Positions 1 through 9,410 of a stretch of 52,785 bases of DNA are shown in pieces (the first letter of the stretch is position 1; every line of letters starts with the position of its first letter). The notes under the pieces were generated by a model, which saw only the letters and a program-made list of their open reading frames with translations, searched no databases and was not told the DNA's origin. A program made the position numbers and the translations under genes. Source of the stretch: Helicobacter sp. MIT 11-5569 (lineage in GTDB: Bacteria > Campylobacterota > Campylobacteria > Campylobacterales > Helicobacteraceae); NCBI RefSeq assembly GCF_000765695.2, contig NZ_JRPB02000011.1, positions 1-52,785 on the forward strand. The letters are read 5' to 3'.

Positions 1-94
1 TGATTGTAGAATCTTTAGGAAGCATTACCTTTAATTTTATCTAGCCATTCTTTAAGTGTTTTCTCAAAACCTTTAGGAAGCCATTTGACGAAGG

Positions 95-2914
95 TTAAAA
101 CCCTAACTCTTTTGCTAGGAATTTTCCTGTATGGCTTCCTGTTTTTTTGTAGCGTTTTGCGATTCTTTCTGGTGTGCCACTATCCACGACTAAACCTCCA
201 TTGTTTCCACCCTCTGGTCCAATATCTACGATAAAATCTGCATTTTTTATCATATCTAAATTATGCTCAATAACAATCACACTATTACCTAAATCTGTGA
301 GATGATGTAATACGCGCACAAGTCTATCCACATCGGCAAAATGTAAGCCGGTGGTTGGCTCATCTAAGATATAGAGCGTTTTGCCTGTATCTTTGCGACT
401 TAACTCTTTTGCTAGCTTGATTCTTTGCGCCTCTCCACCACTTAACGTAATAGCATTTTGTCCTAATGTGATGTAGCCTAACCCTACATCTTGTAAAGTT
501 TTTAGCTTTTGATAAATTTTTGGAATCTTAGAGAAAAACTCACATGCTTCATCAACACTAAGTGTTAGCACTTCCGCGATATTTTTTCCTTTATAGGCAA
601 TCTCTAGCGTTTGTGTGTTATAACGTGTGCCATTGCAAGCATCGCATTTTACTAGAATATCTGGTAAGAAGTGCATTTCAATTTTAATCTCACCTTCCCC
701 CATACATTTTTCACAACGTCCGCCTTTGACATTAAAACTAAAGCGACTGATTCCATAATTGCGAATTTGTGCTTCTTTGGTTTGCGCAAAGAGGTTTCTA
801 ATCTCGTCCATTGCTCCTGTATAGGTCGCTGGATTAGAACGCGGAGTTCGTCCTATTGGGCTTTGGTCAAGATAAATGACTTTATCAAGTTTTTCTAATC
901 CTAAAATCTCTACACCATCAACCTTTTTTACCTTTTTGCTATTGTTTAAAAGTTCTTGAGCGACTGGGAGTAGAGTTTGCAGAATCAAAGAGCTTTTTCC
1001 ACTACCGCTAACGCCTGTGATACAGACAAAATTACCCAAAGGAAGTTGCACATTTAGATTATGGATATTGTTGATATTTACATTGCAAATCTCAATCCAT
1101 TCAATTTGCGCTCTTCGCATAAAGTATTCAATCTTTTTTTCACCATTTAAATATTGTGCGGTTTGGGTGTTGCTTTTTAGCAGTTGTGTAAGATTTCCGC
1201 TAAAAACAACTTCTCCTCCAAACTTCCCAGCACCCGGTCCAATATCTACGATAAAATCCGCGTGTTCAATGGTTTCTTTATCGTGTTCTACAACAATCAC
1301 GGAATTTCCCTTTTGCTGCAAACTTCTTAGGGTTTTAATCAGCTTAAGTGTGTCGCGCTCGTGCAATCCGATACTAGGTTCATCTAGCACATACATTACA
1401 CCTGTTAGCCCGCTACCAATCTGGCTTGCGATTCTAATGCGTTGGGATTCTCCCCCGCTAATGCTTCTTGCATCACGCCCTAAGCTTAAATATCCTAAAC
1501 CCACATCATAAAGGAAGTATAGACGTTCGCAAATTTCTTTTAAAATGGGTTCTGCGATTCTTGTTTCTTGTGTGTTTAGGTGGGTGAAGTTGTTGGGATT
1601 TGCAAAAAATCCATAGCATTCTTCAATGGGCAAATCTAATAAAACCCCAATATTTTTATTAGAAACTTTAACAGCTAGACTTTGAGGAAGTAAGCGGTGT
1701 CCCTTGCATTCTTCACAAGTTTTTTCACTCATATAATCACTTAAATCTTTGTTATCTTTAAACATATCATGGGCAATAGAGATTACTCCAGCCCAAGCGC
1801 GTTTGAGTTTAGTATTTTTCCAATTTAGTTCAACTTCATTATTGCTTCCATAAAGGATTAATTTTTGTTTGTGCTCTTCTAAATCTTCAAAAGTTGCTTT
1901 TGGGTTGATTGCATTAGCGAGACAAAAAGCGCGAAAAAGCTCATTGTAGTAGCTTTTGTTAAAACCATAAATAATTTTGATTCCACCCTCGCTTAAGGGC
2001 AAGTTTTTATCAATAATTTTTTTGGTGTCAATTGTATAACGAATCCCTAAACCATCGCATTTTGGACAAGCTCCCTTTGGAGAGTTAAAAGAAAAACTAA
2101 GTGGCTCTAGCGGAGTGAAAGAAACTTTGCAATCAAAGCAAGCTAAATGCTCGCTATAATGCACTAAAGTCGGTTTTTCTTTCTCTCCATTTAGAATCTC
2201 AATTTCTACTTCCCCATAGGATTCTTTTAAGGCTTTTTCAATGGCTTGCGCGATTCTGTCTTTGTTATCTTCTTTGACAACAACGCGGTCAATCACGACT
2301 TTTATAGTGTGTTTTTTTGTTTTTGCAAGATTGACTTCTTCGTCTAAGCGCACAAGCACACCATTAATCTGTGCTCTTACATAACCTTTTTGGCGCAAAG
2401 ATTCTAGCTTGTCTTGAAAGCTTCCTTTTTTCTCGCGGATTATTGGGGATAGGATTAAAATTTTGGAATCTTCTTTGATTTTTAACACTTCTGCAATAAT
2501 ATCGCTTGCGTGCATTTTAGAAATAGGCTTGCCACACAAATGGCAGTGCTGCACACCAATACGCGCAAAAAGCAAGCGAAAATAATCGTAAATTTCTGTG
2601 ATTGTGCCAACTGTGGAGCGGGGATTCTTACTTGTTGTTTTTTGGTCAATCGCAATAGCCGGTGTTAAACCCTCAATCTTATCCACATCGGGTTTGCCGA
2701 TTTTATCTAAAAATTGTCTTGCATAGCTTGAAAGCGATTCTATATATCTGCGTTGCCCTTCTGCATAAAGTGTATCAAAAGCAAGCGTGCTTTTGCCACT
2801 TCCGCTAAGCCCTGTCAAAACAACAAGTTTATTTTTAGGAATGCTTAGATTGATATTTTTGAGATTATTTTCTTTGGCATTTGTGATGATGATATGGTCA
2901 AGTGGAGAATCCAA
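95..2914 (-). CDS. uvrA: UvrABC excinuclease subunit A
   Basis: ATPase that scans DNA for bulky lesions, as a UvrA2-UvrB complex, and loads UvrB in nucleotide excision repair (cytoplasmic). The 939 residues match the usual family length of about 940. Visible are two ABC ATPase halves: Walker A GLSGSGKS at residues 35-42, a second GVSGSGKSS near residue 640, ABC signatures ISGGESQR and LSGGEAQR, and paired CxxC zinc motifs (CHLC; CEKC with CDAC). The start is TTG, with AAAGGA six bases upstream; no ATG fits the conserved N-terminus better. It is transcribed away from the aminotransferase gene, from a 120-base region holding back-to-back -10 elements. Identity is secure. Confidence 0.97.
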   Translation of the reverse strand: MDSPLDHIIITNAKENNLKNINLSIPKNKLVVLTGLSGSGKSTLAFDTLYAEGQRRYIESLSSYARQFLDKIGKPDVDKIEGLTPAIAIDQKTTSKNPRSTVGTITEIYDYFRLLFARIGVQHCHLCGKPISKMHASDIIAEVLKIKEDSKILILSPIIREKKGSFQDKLESLRQKGYVRAQINGVLVRLDEEVNLAKTKKHTIKVVIDRVVVKEDNKDRIAQAIEKALKESYGEVEIEILNGEKEKPTLVHYSEHLACFDCKVSFTPLEPLSFSFNSPKGACPKCDGLGIRYTIDTKKIIDKNLPLSEGGIKIIYGFNKSYYNELFRAFCLANAINPKATFEDLEEHKQKLILYGSNNEVELNWKNTKLKRAWAGVISIAHDMFKDNKDLSDYMSEKTCEECKGHRLLPQSLAVKVSNKNIGVLLDLPIEECYGFFANPNNFTHLNTQETRIAEPILKEICERLYFLYDVGLGYLSLGRDARSISGGESQRIRIASQIGSGLTGVMYVLDEPSIGLHERDTLKLIKTLRSLQQKGNSVIVVEHDKETIEHADFIVDIGPGAGKFGGEVVFSGNLTQLLKSNTQTAQYLNGEKKIEYFMRRAQIEWIEICNVNINNIHNLNVQLPLGNFVCITGVSGSGKSSLILQTLLPVAQELLNNSKKVKKVDGVEILGLEKLDKVIYLDQSPIGRTPRSNPATYTGAMDEIRNLFAQTKEAQIRNYGISRFSFNVKGGRCEKCMGEGEIKIEMHFLPDILVKCDACNGTRYNTQTLEIAYKGKNIAEVLTLSVDEACEFFSKIPKIYQKLKTLQDVGLGYITLGQNAITLSGGEAQRIKLAKELSRKDTGKTLYILDEPTTGLHFADVDRLVRVLHHLTDLGNSVIVIEHNLDMIKNADFIVDIGPEGGNNGGLVVDSGTPERIAKRYKKTGSHTGKFLAKELGF

Positions 2915-2944
2915 AACAAGTCCTTTAGGTAAAATAAATCGTTA

Positions 2945-2950
2945 ATTATA
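2945..2950 (-). promoter_or_regulatory. Candidate -10 of the uvrA promoter
   Basis: The minus strand reads TATAAT about 30 bases upstream of the uvrA start, inside the uvrA/aminotransferase divergent region. Campylobacterota sigma-70-type promoters depend mainly on the -10, and no clear -35 is visible. Inferred from sequence only. Confidence 0.4.
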
Positions 2951-3002
2951 ACAAAATAATTCTAGTAATACCTTGTTAATTAAAAGTTAGTAAAACTTGC
3001 GT

Positions 3003-3008
3003 TATAAT
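3003..3008 (+). promoter_or_regulatory. Candidate -10 of the aminotransferase-epimerase promoter
   Basis: TATAAT lies 28 bases before the ATG at 3037. It is followed by a strong ribosome binding site, TGGAGGA at 3024-3030. Transcription would start near 3015 and read both the aminotransferase and the epimerase. No -35 consensus is evident. Confidence 0.5.
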
Positions 3009-3036
3009 TATTTAAATTTACTTTGGAGGAGATTTT

Positions 3037-4152
3037 ATGTTACTTTTCACACCGGGTCCTACACCTGTCCCAGAATTTGTCCGCACGGCAATGAGTGAGC
3101 CCACAATTCACCACCGCACTCCAGAATTTGAAGAAATTTTTGCAAAAACACGTGCTTTGCTAAAAGAAGTCATAGGGCTTCCTGAAGTGCTAATGCTTGC
3201 TAGTTCTGGTAGCGGTGCTATGGAAGCTTGTGTAACTTCTCTATGTGCAAAAAAAGTTTTAACTATTAATAGCGGAAAGTTTGGAGAACGTTTTGGAAAG
3301 ATTGCTAAGGCATTTAAGATTCCTAATGTTGAGATTAAGAATCCTTGGGATATACCGGCAAGTTTAGAACAAGTGATGGACGCACTTAAAGCAAATCCTG
3401 ATATTGATGCTTTTTGTATTCAAGCGTGTGAGAGTGCTGGGGGGTTAAGACATTCTTATGAAGTGATTGCAAAAGCTATAAAAGAATATAATTCTGAAAT
3501 TATGGTGATTGTAGATGCAATCACTGCAATGGGAGTAGAAAAACTTGATGTAAGATATGTTGATGCGCTTATTGGGGGTTCTCAAAAGGCATTTATGTTG
3601 CCACCTGGACTTAGTATTATTGGTCTTAGTCAAAAGGCAATAGAAAAGATTCAAGAACGCGATGTGGGCTTTTATTTTAATCTCAAAACAGAACTTAAAA
3701 ATCAAGTGAAAAATACAACTGCTTGGACTGCGCCAACTACGATTATTATTGGACTTTGTGCATTTTTGGAAAAAGCAAAAGAGATTGGCTATGATACAAT
3801 TTATCGCCAAACAAAGGCGCGTTCTTTAGCAAGCGATGCAGCAATGGAGGGGATTGGGCTAAAAATTTATCCAACAATTCCTGCTTTAAGTATGACTTGT
3901 GTGTGTCATAATGAGAGCGATAAGATTAGAAAAGTGTTAAAGGAATCTTTTAATGTCAATGTTGCTGGCGGGCAAGATGATTTAAAAGGAAAAATTTTTA
4001 GAATTAACCATATGGGAATGATTGATATTAGTGAGATTTCTTGGGTTGTGAATGCAGTAGAGTTAAGTTTGGATACGCTTGGAATCCATAAGTTTAATGG
4101 GCTAGCAAATCAAATTTTTATGGAACAATATTTTAAAATTTTAGAGCAGTGA
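3037..4152 (+). CDS. Class V PLP aminotransferase (alanine-glyoxylate / phosphoserine type)
   Basis: A 371-residue PLP-dependent transaminase of the alanine-glyoxylate/serine-pyruvate class V group. It has the N-terminal TPGPTPVP substrate loop, Asp160 (VDAITAMG) for the pyridine nitrogen and the Schiff-base Lys184 in GGSQKAFMLPPG. The ATG follows a strong GGAGGA site. Helicobacter proteins of this type are often annotated as SerC; with serA present in the same window, a role as phosphoserine transaminase in serine synthesis is plausible but not proven by sequence. Alternatives are alanine-glyoxylate or another small-amino-acid transaminase. The epimerase gene follows after 3 bases, so the two are probably co-transcribed although no shared pathway is obvious. 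Confidence 0.8.
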   Translation: MLLFTPGPTPVPEFVRTAMSEPTIHHRTPEFEEIFAKTRALLKEVIGLPEVLMLASSGSGAMEACVTSLCAKKVLTINSGKFGERFGKIAKAFKIPNVEIKNPWDIPASLEQVMDALKANPDIDAFCIQACESAGGLRHSYEVIAKAIKEYNSEIMVIVDAITAMGVEKLDVRYVDALIGGSQKAFMLPPGLSIIGLSQKAIEKIQERDVGFYFNLKTELKNQVKNTTAWTAPTTIIIGLCAFLEKAKEIGYDTIYRQTKARSLASDAAMEGIGLKIYPTIPALSMTCVCHNESDKIRKVLKESFNVNVAGGQDDLKGKIFRINHMGMIDISEISWVVNAVELSLDTLGIHKFNGLANQIFMEQYFKILEQ

Positions 4153-4155
4153 GTT

Positions 4156-5208
4156 ATGAAGATTTTAGTAACGGGAACAGCAGGGTTTATTGGGTCATTT
4201 CTCGCAAAACGATTATTAGAGCGTGGAGATGAAGTTGTTGGGCTTGATTGCATTAATGATTATTATGATGTGCGCATTAAATATGGACGTTTGCAAAATG
4301 CTGGAATCGCACAAAATGCAGTCGCTTATAATACATTAGTGCAAAGTGATAAAAGTCCAAATTATCGTTTTGTGCAGTTAAATTTGGAAGATAGAGAGAA
4401 TCTTTTTAAGCTGTTTGAAAATGAAAAATTTGATAAAGTTTGTAACCTTGCTGCGCAAGCGGGTGTGCGTTATTCTCTTGTGAATCCTTATGCGTATGTG
4501 GAGAGCAATATCGTAGGATTTGTTAATATTTTAGAGGCGTGTAGGCATTATAATATTAAACATTTAGCTTATGCTTCTAGCTCATCAGTGTATGGATTAA
4601 ATGAAAATATGCCTTTTAGCACAAGTGATAATGTAGATCACCCTATTAGCCTTTATGCTGCGAGTAAAAAAAGCAATGAGCTTATGGCGCATACATATTC
4701 TTATCTTTTTGGATTGCCAACAACAGGTTTGCGATTCTTTACTGTTTATGGTCCTTGGGGGCGTCCGGATATGGCGTTGTTTTTATTCACAAAAGCGATT
4801 TTAGAAGGCAAGCCTATTGATGTGTTTAATCATGGAGAAATGTTGAGAGATTTTACCTATGTCGATGATATTGTAGAAGGTGTTGTGCGCGTGATTGATA
4901 ATAATGCAGAATCTAATCCACAATGGAGTGGTAAAGCACCTGACCCGCATAGCTCAAAAGCTCCGTATAAAATTTATAATATTGGCAATAACAACCCTGT
5001 GCGCTTAATGGATTTTATCGAAGCTATTGAAAAAGAGCTTGGCATAAAAGCGCAAAAAAATATGTTCCCTTTGCAACCCGGTGATGTTCCAGCGACTTAT
5101 GCAAATGTTGATGACCTTATGCGCGAGTTAGATTATAAGCCAAATACAAGCATACAAGAGGGAATTAAAAATTTTGTTGCTTGGTATAAAGAGTTTTTTA
5201 AGGTGTAA
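4156..5208 (+). CDS. NAD-dependent epimerase, UDP-glucuronate 4-epimerase type
   Basis: A 350-residue extended short-chain dehydrogenase/reductase. It has the Rossmann GTAGFIG motif at residues 7-13 and the catalytic Y167-x3-K171 (YAASK). The blocks [17 protein letters not shown] and [12 protein letters not shown] are typical of the LpsL/WbpP UDP-glucuronic-acid 4-epimerase group. It would interconvert UDP-glucuronate and UDP-galacturonate (or a related UDP-sugar) for cell-surface glycans. It follows the aminotransferase after 3 bases and ends at a strong hairpin. The substrate is inferred from family resemblance only; UDP-Glc/Gal or UDP-HexNAc specificity cannot be excluded. Confidence 0.82.
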   Translation: MKILVTGTAGFIGSFLAKRLLERGDEVVGLDCINDYYDVRIKYGRLQNAGIAQNAVAYNTLVQSDKSPNYRFVQLNLEDRENLFKLFENEKFDKVCNLAAQAGVRYSLVNPYAYVESNIVGFVNILEACRHYNIKHLAYASSSSVYGLNENMPFSTSDNVDHPISLYAASKKSNELMAHTYSYLFGLPTTGLRFFTVYGPWGRPDMALFLFTKAILEGKPIDVFNHGEMLRDFTYVDDIVEGVVRVIDNNAESNPQWSGKAPDPHSSKAPYKIYNIGNNNPVRLMDFIEAIEKELGIKAQKNMFPLQPGDVPATYANVDDLMRELDYKPNTSIQEGIKNFVAWYKEFFKV

Positions 5209-5212
5209 AAAA

Positions 5213-5240
5213 GATTCCAACGCATAAAGCGTATGGAATC
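5213..5240. terminator. Bidirectional terminator between epimerase and yciI
   Basis: Inverted repeat: GATTCCA plus ACGC pairs with GCGT plus TGGAATC around an ATAAA loop, with one bulged A. It sits between the convergent stops of the epimerase (5208) and the YciI protein (5248). A-rich sequence on one side and T-rich on the other allow termination in both directions. Confidence 0.7.
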
Positions 5241-5247
5241 GTATTTG

Positions 5248-5544
5248 TTATTTTAAAAATTCTTCTAAAAGTGTGTGGTGTAGCACAGGTGCAAATTCTA
5301 AGATTTGGTAAGTGGCTGCATTATTTTTTGCATAAGGGTCATTTTTAAAAAAAGTCTCTGCAGATTCTTTAGAATCAAATTTTCCGATAATGATTCCGCC
5401 TACTTTTGGATTCTGTGGTCCGCTTGCTAGCAAATGTCCATTTGTGTAGCCTTTGCTTAAAAATGCGCGGTGTTCTGGCAAGATTTTTTCAATCTCGTTT
5501 AATGGTTTTGTATATGTTACTAACACGACAAATAAATTTTGCAT
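5248..5544 (-). CDS. YciI-family protein
   Basis: A small 98-residue protein of the YciI/ferredoxin-like fold (dimeric alpha-beta). The signature includes LPEHRAFL near the N-terminus (a conserved His) and a later FFKNDPYAKNNAATYQILEF block, matching the family's DPF/Y motif. The biochemical role is unknown for most members; some act as small hydrolases or dehalogenase-like enzymes. The start is ATG with AAAGGAT upstream. It lies 26 bases downstream of the HIT gene on the same strand and is probably co-transcribed with it. Confidence 0.8.
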   Translation of the reverse strand: MQNLFVVLVTYTKPLNEIEKILPEHRAFLSKGYTNGHLLASGPQNPKVGGIIIGKFDSKESAETFFKNDPYAKNNAATYQILEFAPVLHHTLLEEFLK

Positions 5545-5570
5545 AGTTTATCCTTTCTTGTATCTCTTTC

Positions 5571-5951
5571 TTACATTCCCTTTTTTGCTTCTTCTAAGCG
5601 TTCTTTTTCGGAGATGTTTTGCGCGAGATTGTCCCAGCGTAGTTTTGCTCCACCTAAAATATGAAAATGTAAATATGGAATCTCTTGTCCGCCATCAATG
5701 CCTACATTACTAATAAGACGATAGCCACTTTTGTCAAGCCCTAAAAGTCTAGCAACTTCTTGAATAAAATTTGTAAGCCCTACCATTTCTTGGGGGTTTA
5801 ACTCTTGAAAATCTTTTGCAAATTTTTTAGGAATCACTAAAATATGGATAGGAGCTTTTGGTGCTATGTCGTGAAATGCTAAAAAATCATCATTTTCTAA
5901 CACTTTATTGCAAGGAATCTCGCCTTTAATAATCTTCTCAAATACGCTCAT
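5571..5951 (-). CDS. HIT-family (histidine triad) nucleotide hydrolase
   Basis: A 126-residue HINT-type protein that hydrolyses nucleoside phosphoramidates and adenylates in the cytoplasm. The N-terminus MSVFEKIIKGEIPCNKV and the block HILVIPKKF are typical of the family. The triad region reads PYLHFHILGG: the second (nucleophilic) and third His are present, but the first triad position is Tyr. ATG start with AAAGG upstream. It diverges from pheS; H. pylori HP0404 occupies the same place beside pheS, as I recall. Family assignment is firm; the substrate is unknown. Confidence 0.9.
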   Translation of the reverse strand: MSVFEKIIKGEIPCNKVLENDDFLAFHDIAPKAPIHILVIPKKFAKDFQELNPQEMVGLTNFIQEVARLLGLDKSGYRLISNVGIDGGQEIPYLHFHILGGAKLRWDNLAQNISEKERLEEAKKGM

Positions 5952-6023
5952 TTTCTAACCTTTCTATTTGTTAAATTTATGGAATTTTACCGAAATATTA
6001 AGCAAAGTAAAAATATTTTTTTA

Positions 6024-6029
6024 TACAAT
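6024..6029 (+). promoter_or_regulatory. Candidate -10 of the pheST operon
   Basis: TACAAT within TTTTTTATACAATC lies 32 bases upstream of the preferred pheS ATG at 6061, in the HIT/pheS divergent gap. The T-rich sequence just upstream is typical of Helicobacter promoters, which lack a strong -35. Confidence 0.45.
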
Positions 6030-6060
6030 CTCATCATTACTTTATAAAAGCAGGAAGACA

Positions 6061-7059
6061 ATGGAATCTATATTTTCTAAGATTGACAATGCGCAAAATA
6101 CGACAGAATTAGAAGAAATCCGCATTTTAGTAATGGGAAAAAAAGGCAGTTTGACTGCGAAATTTGCAGAACTTAAAAATTGCGATGGAGAGGATAAAAA
6201 AAAGGCACTTGCAAAAGAATTAAATCTCTTAAAAATGCGCTTTGAAAAGGCTTTAGCAGATAAAAAAGAAGTGTTGAGTTTAAAAGAATTAGAAGCAAAA
6301 TTAAATGCAGAAAAAATTGATGTTTCTCTTTTTAGCTCAAGTAATCTTAGAGGTGCAAACCACCCTATAATGCTGATGTTAGATAGGATTGTAGAGTATT
6401 TTATAGGAATGAATTTCTCGCTAAAAATGGGACCTTTGGTAGAAGATGATTTTCATAATTTCGAAGCATTAAATCTGCCAAAATATCATCCTGCAAGAGA
6501 TATGCAAGATACTTTTTATTTTAAAGACGGAAAGCTATTGCGCACACACACTTCGCCTGTGCAAATCCGCACAATGGAATCCGAGCAACCCCCTATTCGC
6601 ATGATTTGTCCGGGAAATGTGTTTAGATGTGATTATGATTTGACGCATACGCCGATGTTTCACCAAGTGGAAGGTTTAGTTGTCGAAAAAGGTAAAGATT
6701 CTGTGAGTTTTGCACATCTTAAGTTTATTTTAGAGGATTTTTTGAAATTTATGTTTGGAGATGTAAAGGTGCGATTCCGTTCTAGCTTTTTTCCTTTTAC
6801 AGAGCCAAGTGCAGAAGTGGATATGAGTTGTATTTTTTGTAAAGGTTTGGGTTGCCGTGTATGCTCACACACTGGTTGGTTAGAAGTGCTTGGGTGTGGT
6901 GTTGTCGATGAAAATGTTTTTAAAGCAGTAGGTTATGAGAATGTTAGCGGCTATGCTTTTGGGCTTGGAGTAGAGCGTTTTGCAATGCTTACATATAGTG
7001 TGCCAGATTTAAGGGCATTTTTTGAGAGTGATTTAAGAATTTTGGAGCAATTTAAATGA
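6061..7059 (+). CDS. pheS: Phenylalanyl-tRNA synthetase alpha subunit
   Basis: Catalytic subunit of the (alpha-beta)2 enzyme that charges tRNA-Phe. I choose ATG 6061 ([14 protein letters not shown] upstream) over the in-frame ATG at 5968, because the extra N-terminal residues resemble no family sequence and the putative promoter lies within them. This gives 332 residues, the usual length. Class II motif 2 is seen around the [21 protein letters not shown] region and motif 3 in GFGxxERFAML-like sequence ([12 protein letters not shown]). It overlaps pheT by ATGA, implying translational coupling of the two subunits. Confidence 0.95.
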   Translation: MESIFSKIDNAQNTTELEEIRILVMGKKGSLTAKFAELKNCDGEDKKKALAKELNLLKMRFEKALADKKEVLSLKELEAKLNAEKIDVSLFSSSNLRGANHPIMLMLDRIVEYFIGMNFSLKMGPLVEDDFHNFEALNLPKYHPARDMQDTFYFKDGKLLRTHTSPVQIRTMESEQPPIRMICPGNVFRCDYDLTHTPMFHQVEGLVVEKGKDSVSFAHLKFILEDFLKFMFGDVKVRFRSSFFPFTEPSAEVDMSCIFCKGLGCRVCSHTGWLEVLGCGVVDENVFKAVGYENVSGYAFGLGVERFAMLTYSVPDLRAFFESDLRILEQFK

Positions 7060-9410
7060 TTTTTACACGTAGTATTTTAAGCTATATTTTACCGCTAGAA
7101 AATATTACTAGCGAAATGATGTGTAACACTTTAAATAAAATTGGGCTAGAGGTGGAATCTTTTTGTAAGGTGGTTGCGCCAAAGAAAGTGGTTGTAGGAA
7201 AGATTTTAGAATGTCAAAAACATCCTAATGCAACAAAGCTAAATGTTACACAAGTGGCAATTGGAGGTGTAGAAGGTGCGTATGAGACGCGTCAAATTGT
7301 GTGTGGTGCTCCAAATGCAAGGGAAGGGATTTATGTAGCTGTTGCGTTAGAAGGAGCGAAGTTACCAGAGATTACTATTAAAAAAGCAGTATTAAGAGGG
7401 GTTGAGAGCTGTGGAATGCTTTGTTCTTCAACAGAGCTTGGATTCCCAAAAATCAATGATGGTATTATGGAGCTTGATGCTAGCATTGGCGAGCTAGTTA
7501 TTGGTAAAGAGTTAAGTGAATATCAACTTTTTAATGATGAGATTTATGAGATTTCTATCACGCCAAATCGTGGAGATTGTATGAGTTTAATGGGGGTTGC
7601 TAGGGATTTGAGTGTTGCATTTGAACTAGAGCTTAAGCCATTAAATCCTCCAAAAGTTTCAGATAATGCACCCGGAATTGGGCGTGTGTTGCAGATTATG
7701 ACAAGTAATAAGTATGATTCTTCTTTGTTATTTCAAGCAATGGAAACAAAACCTAGTGTATTGCCATTGTGTGTGAATGTTTTACTCGCACATAATGGAA
7801 TCTTAGAAAACTCTTGGCTAAAAGATGCGCTTAGTTTTAGCACACTTTTTAGCGGAGTGATTTTAAATGCTTATCCACAAAGTTTTTGTCAGCTAGATGG
7901 ACAAAAGATTGTTTTAACGCTTAAAAAAGATGAGAGCGGGCTTGAGAGTATTTATTATGAAAATAAAAAATTATCTATTATTGGTGTGAATCTTTGCACT
8001 TATGAGAGTAAAGAATCTTTTGGAAAAGAAAAAGAATTTATCGCGTTAGAGGCAAGTTATATTGCCCCAGAGATTATTGCACAAAAAGTAATGGAAGCAA
8101 AGGCAAAAGTGGATACAAAAGTCTTTCAACGCACTTCAAGAGGAAGTTCTCCTGATTTAAAAGTGGGATTATCGGTGCTTTGTGGGCTACTTTTGGGCGA
8201 AGAAGGGGTTTTATATACAGATGCACAAGAGCTTATTGGAATACAACCAAAGAATCCTGTTACTATTGATTTATCATTAATGGGAAGTATTATTGGAGTG
8301 AAGCTAGAAAAATTACAAGTTGTTAATATTTTAAAAGGGCTTGGCTTTAGAGTAGAAATTTCAAGTGATGAAAATTTTATTATTGCAGAACCGCCATTAT
8401 TCCGTCATGATATTACAGGATTGCAAGATGTAGCAGAAGAGATTATCCGTTTTTATGGAATTGATAATGTGCCAAGTGAGCCATTGCATTTTGTGCAGCA
8501 CAATCAAGGGGATAGTGCTTTAAACACATATCGTTTAAGACGTAATTTGGCACAAAAAGCTATTGGGGTTGGCTTTAATGAAACGGTGCATTTTGTTTTT
8601 GAAAATAGAGAGAAGTTGCAAGGTTATGGATTTGAAGTCTTAGAAGATGCATTAGATTTGTTGAATCCTATTACGCAAGATTTAAACACACTGCGCAGCA
8701 CGCTTTTGCTTGGGCTTTTAAGAGCGTTAGAGCGGAATTTTAATAATGGATTTAGTGCTGTGAGTTTGTTTGAAATGGGTGCTGTGTATAACAAAAAGCG
8801 TGAGCAAGGCACAAATATGGCGTTTGTTCAAAGCGGTTTGCTAAGTGAGGAACGCTATCCTAACGCAAAAGGGATTGAGGGAAGTTTCTTTGGTTTTTGT
8901 GATAGGATTGCACGTATTATAGGGGAGTTTGATTTACAAGCATTTCAAAGTGCAATTCAGTTATTCCATAGTGGGCAATGCGCAAAGGTTATCCAAAATG
9001 GTAAAGAAGTTGGGATTATTGCGACATTGCACCCAAAGGTTGCAGAAGAATTTGGACTAGGCACAACATATCTTTGTGAGCTAAATATGGAAGCTTTACA
9101 AAAAAGGATTCCGCAAGTGAAGATGTATTCTAAATTCCAAAAAGCGCAAAGAGATTTAAGTGTGGTTTTAGATGAGAATATCCCTTATTACAAAGTTAGA
9201 GCTTGTATAGAATCTTTAAAACTGCCAAATATCGTAGGATTCTATCCATTAGATATTTATAAGGATTCCACTTTACAAGATAAGATTAGTTTAACAATGC
9301 GTTTTGCATTGCAATCAGATACTAAGACGCTTGAAGAAAAAGATATTAATGCGACAATGGAAGTTGTTTTAGAAGAGCTTAAAAAGACTTTCGGAGTAGA
9401 GCTACGATGA
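7056..9410 (+). CDS. pheT: Phenylalanyl-tRNA synthetase beta subunit
   Basis: The 784-residue beta chain carries the editing and tRNA-binding domains. In order: the EMAP-II/OB-like tRNA-binding domain at about residues 40-150 ([27 protein letters not shown]), B3/4 editing and B5 domains in the middle, a catalytic-like core at about 480-680, and the C-terminal ferredoxin-fold anticodon-binding domain ([18 protein letters not shown]). Starts with ATG overlapping the pheS stop (ATGA) and ends overlapping aroA. Length and domain order are complete. Confidence 0.95.
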   Translation: MIFTRSILSYILPLENITSEMMCNTLNKIGLEVESFCKVVAPKKVVVGKILECQKHPNATKLNVTQVAIGGVEGAYETRQIVCGAPNAREGIYVAVALEGAKLPEITIKKAVLRGVESCGMLCSSTELGFPKINDGIMELDASIGELVIGKELSEYQLFNDEIYEISITPNRGDCMSLMGVARDLSVAFELELKPLNPPKVSDNAPGIGRVLQIMTSNKYDSSLLFQAMETKPSVLPLCVNVLLAHNGILENSWLKDALSFSTLFSGVILNAYPQSFCQLDGQKIVLTLKKDESGLESIYYENKKLSIIGVNLCTYESKESFGKEKEFIALEASYIAPEIIAQKVMEAKAKVDTKVFQRTSRGSSPDLKVGLSVLCGLLLGEEGVLYTDAQELIGIQPKNPVTIDLSLMGSIIGVKLEKLQVVNILKGLGFRVEISSDENFIIAEPPLFRHDITGLQDVAEEIIRFYGIDNVPSEPLHFVQHNQGDSALNTYRLRRNLAQKAIGVGFNETVHFVFENREKLQGYGFEVLEDALDLLNPITQDLNTLRSTLLLGLLRALERNFNNGFSAVSLFEMGAVYNKKREQGTNMAFVQSGLLSEERYPNAKGIEGSFFGFCDRIARIIGEFDLQAFQSAIQLFHSGQCAKVIQNGKEVGIIATLHPKVAEEFGLGTTYLCELNMEALQKRIPQVKMYSKFQKAQRDLSVVLDENIPYYKVRACIESLKLPNIVGFYPLDIYKDSTLQDKISLTMRFALQSDTKTLEEKDINATMEVVLEELKKTFGVELR

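Noticed and set aside
1-94. Minus-strand open frame of about 28 codons after the uvrA stop, ending near position 12, with protein-like composition
   Set aside because: It has no ATG, GTG or TTG start after the uvrA stop and no ribosome binding site. It may be a remnant or chance; a short direct repeat, CTTTAGGAAGC at 13-23 and 71-81, is present but too short to interpret.
671-1511. Plus-strand open frames opposite uvrA
   Set aside because: Shadows of the uvrA coding strand with low-complexity, non-family translations; uvrA is certain on the minus strand.
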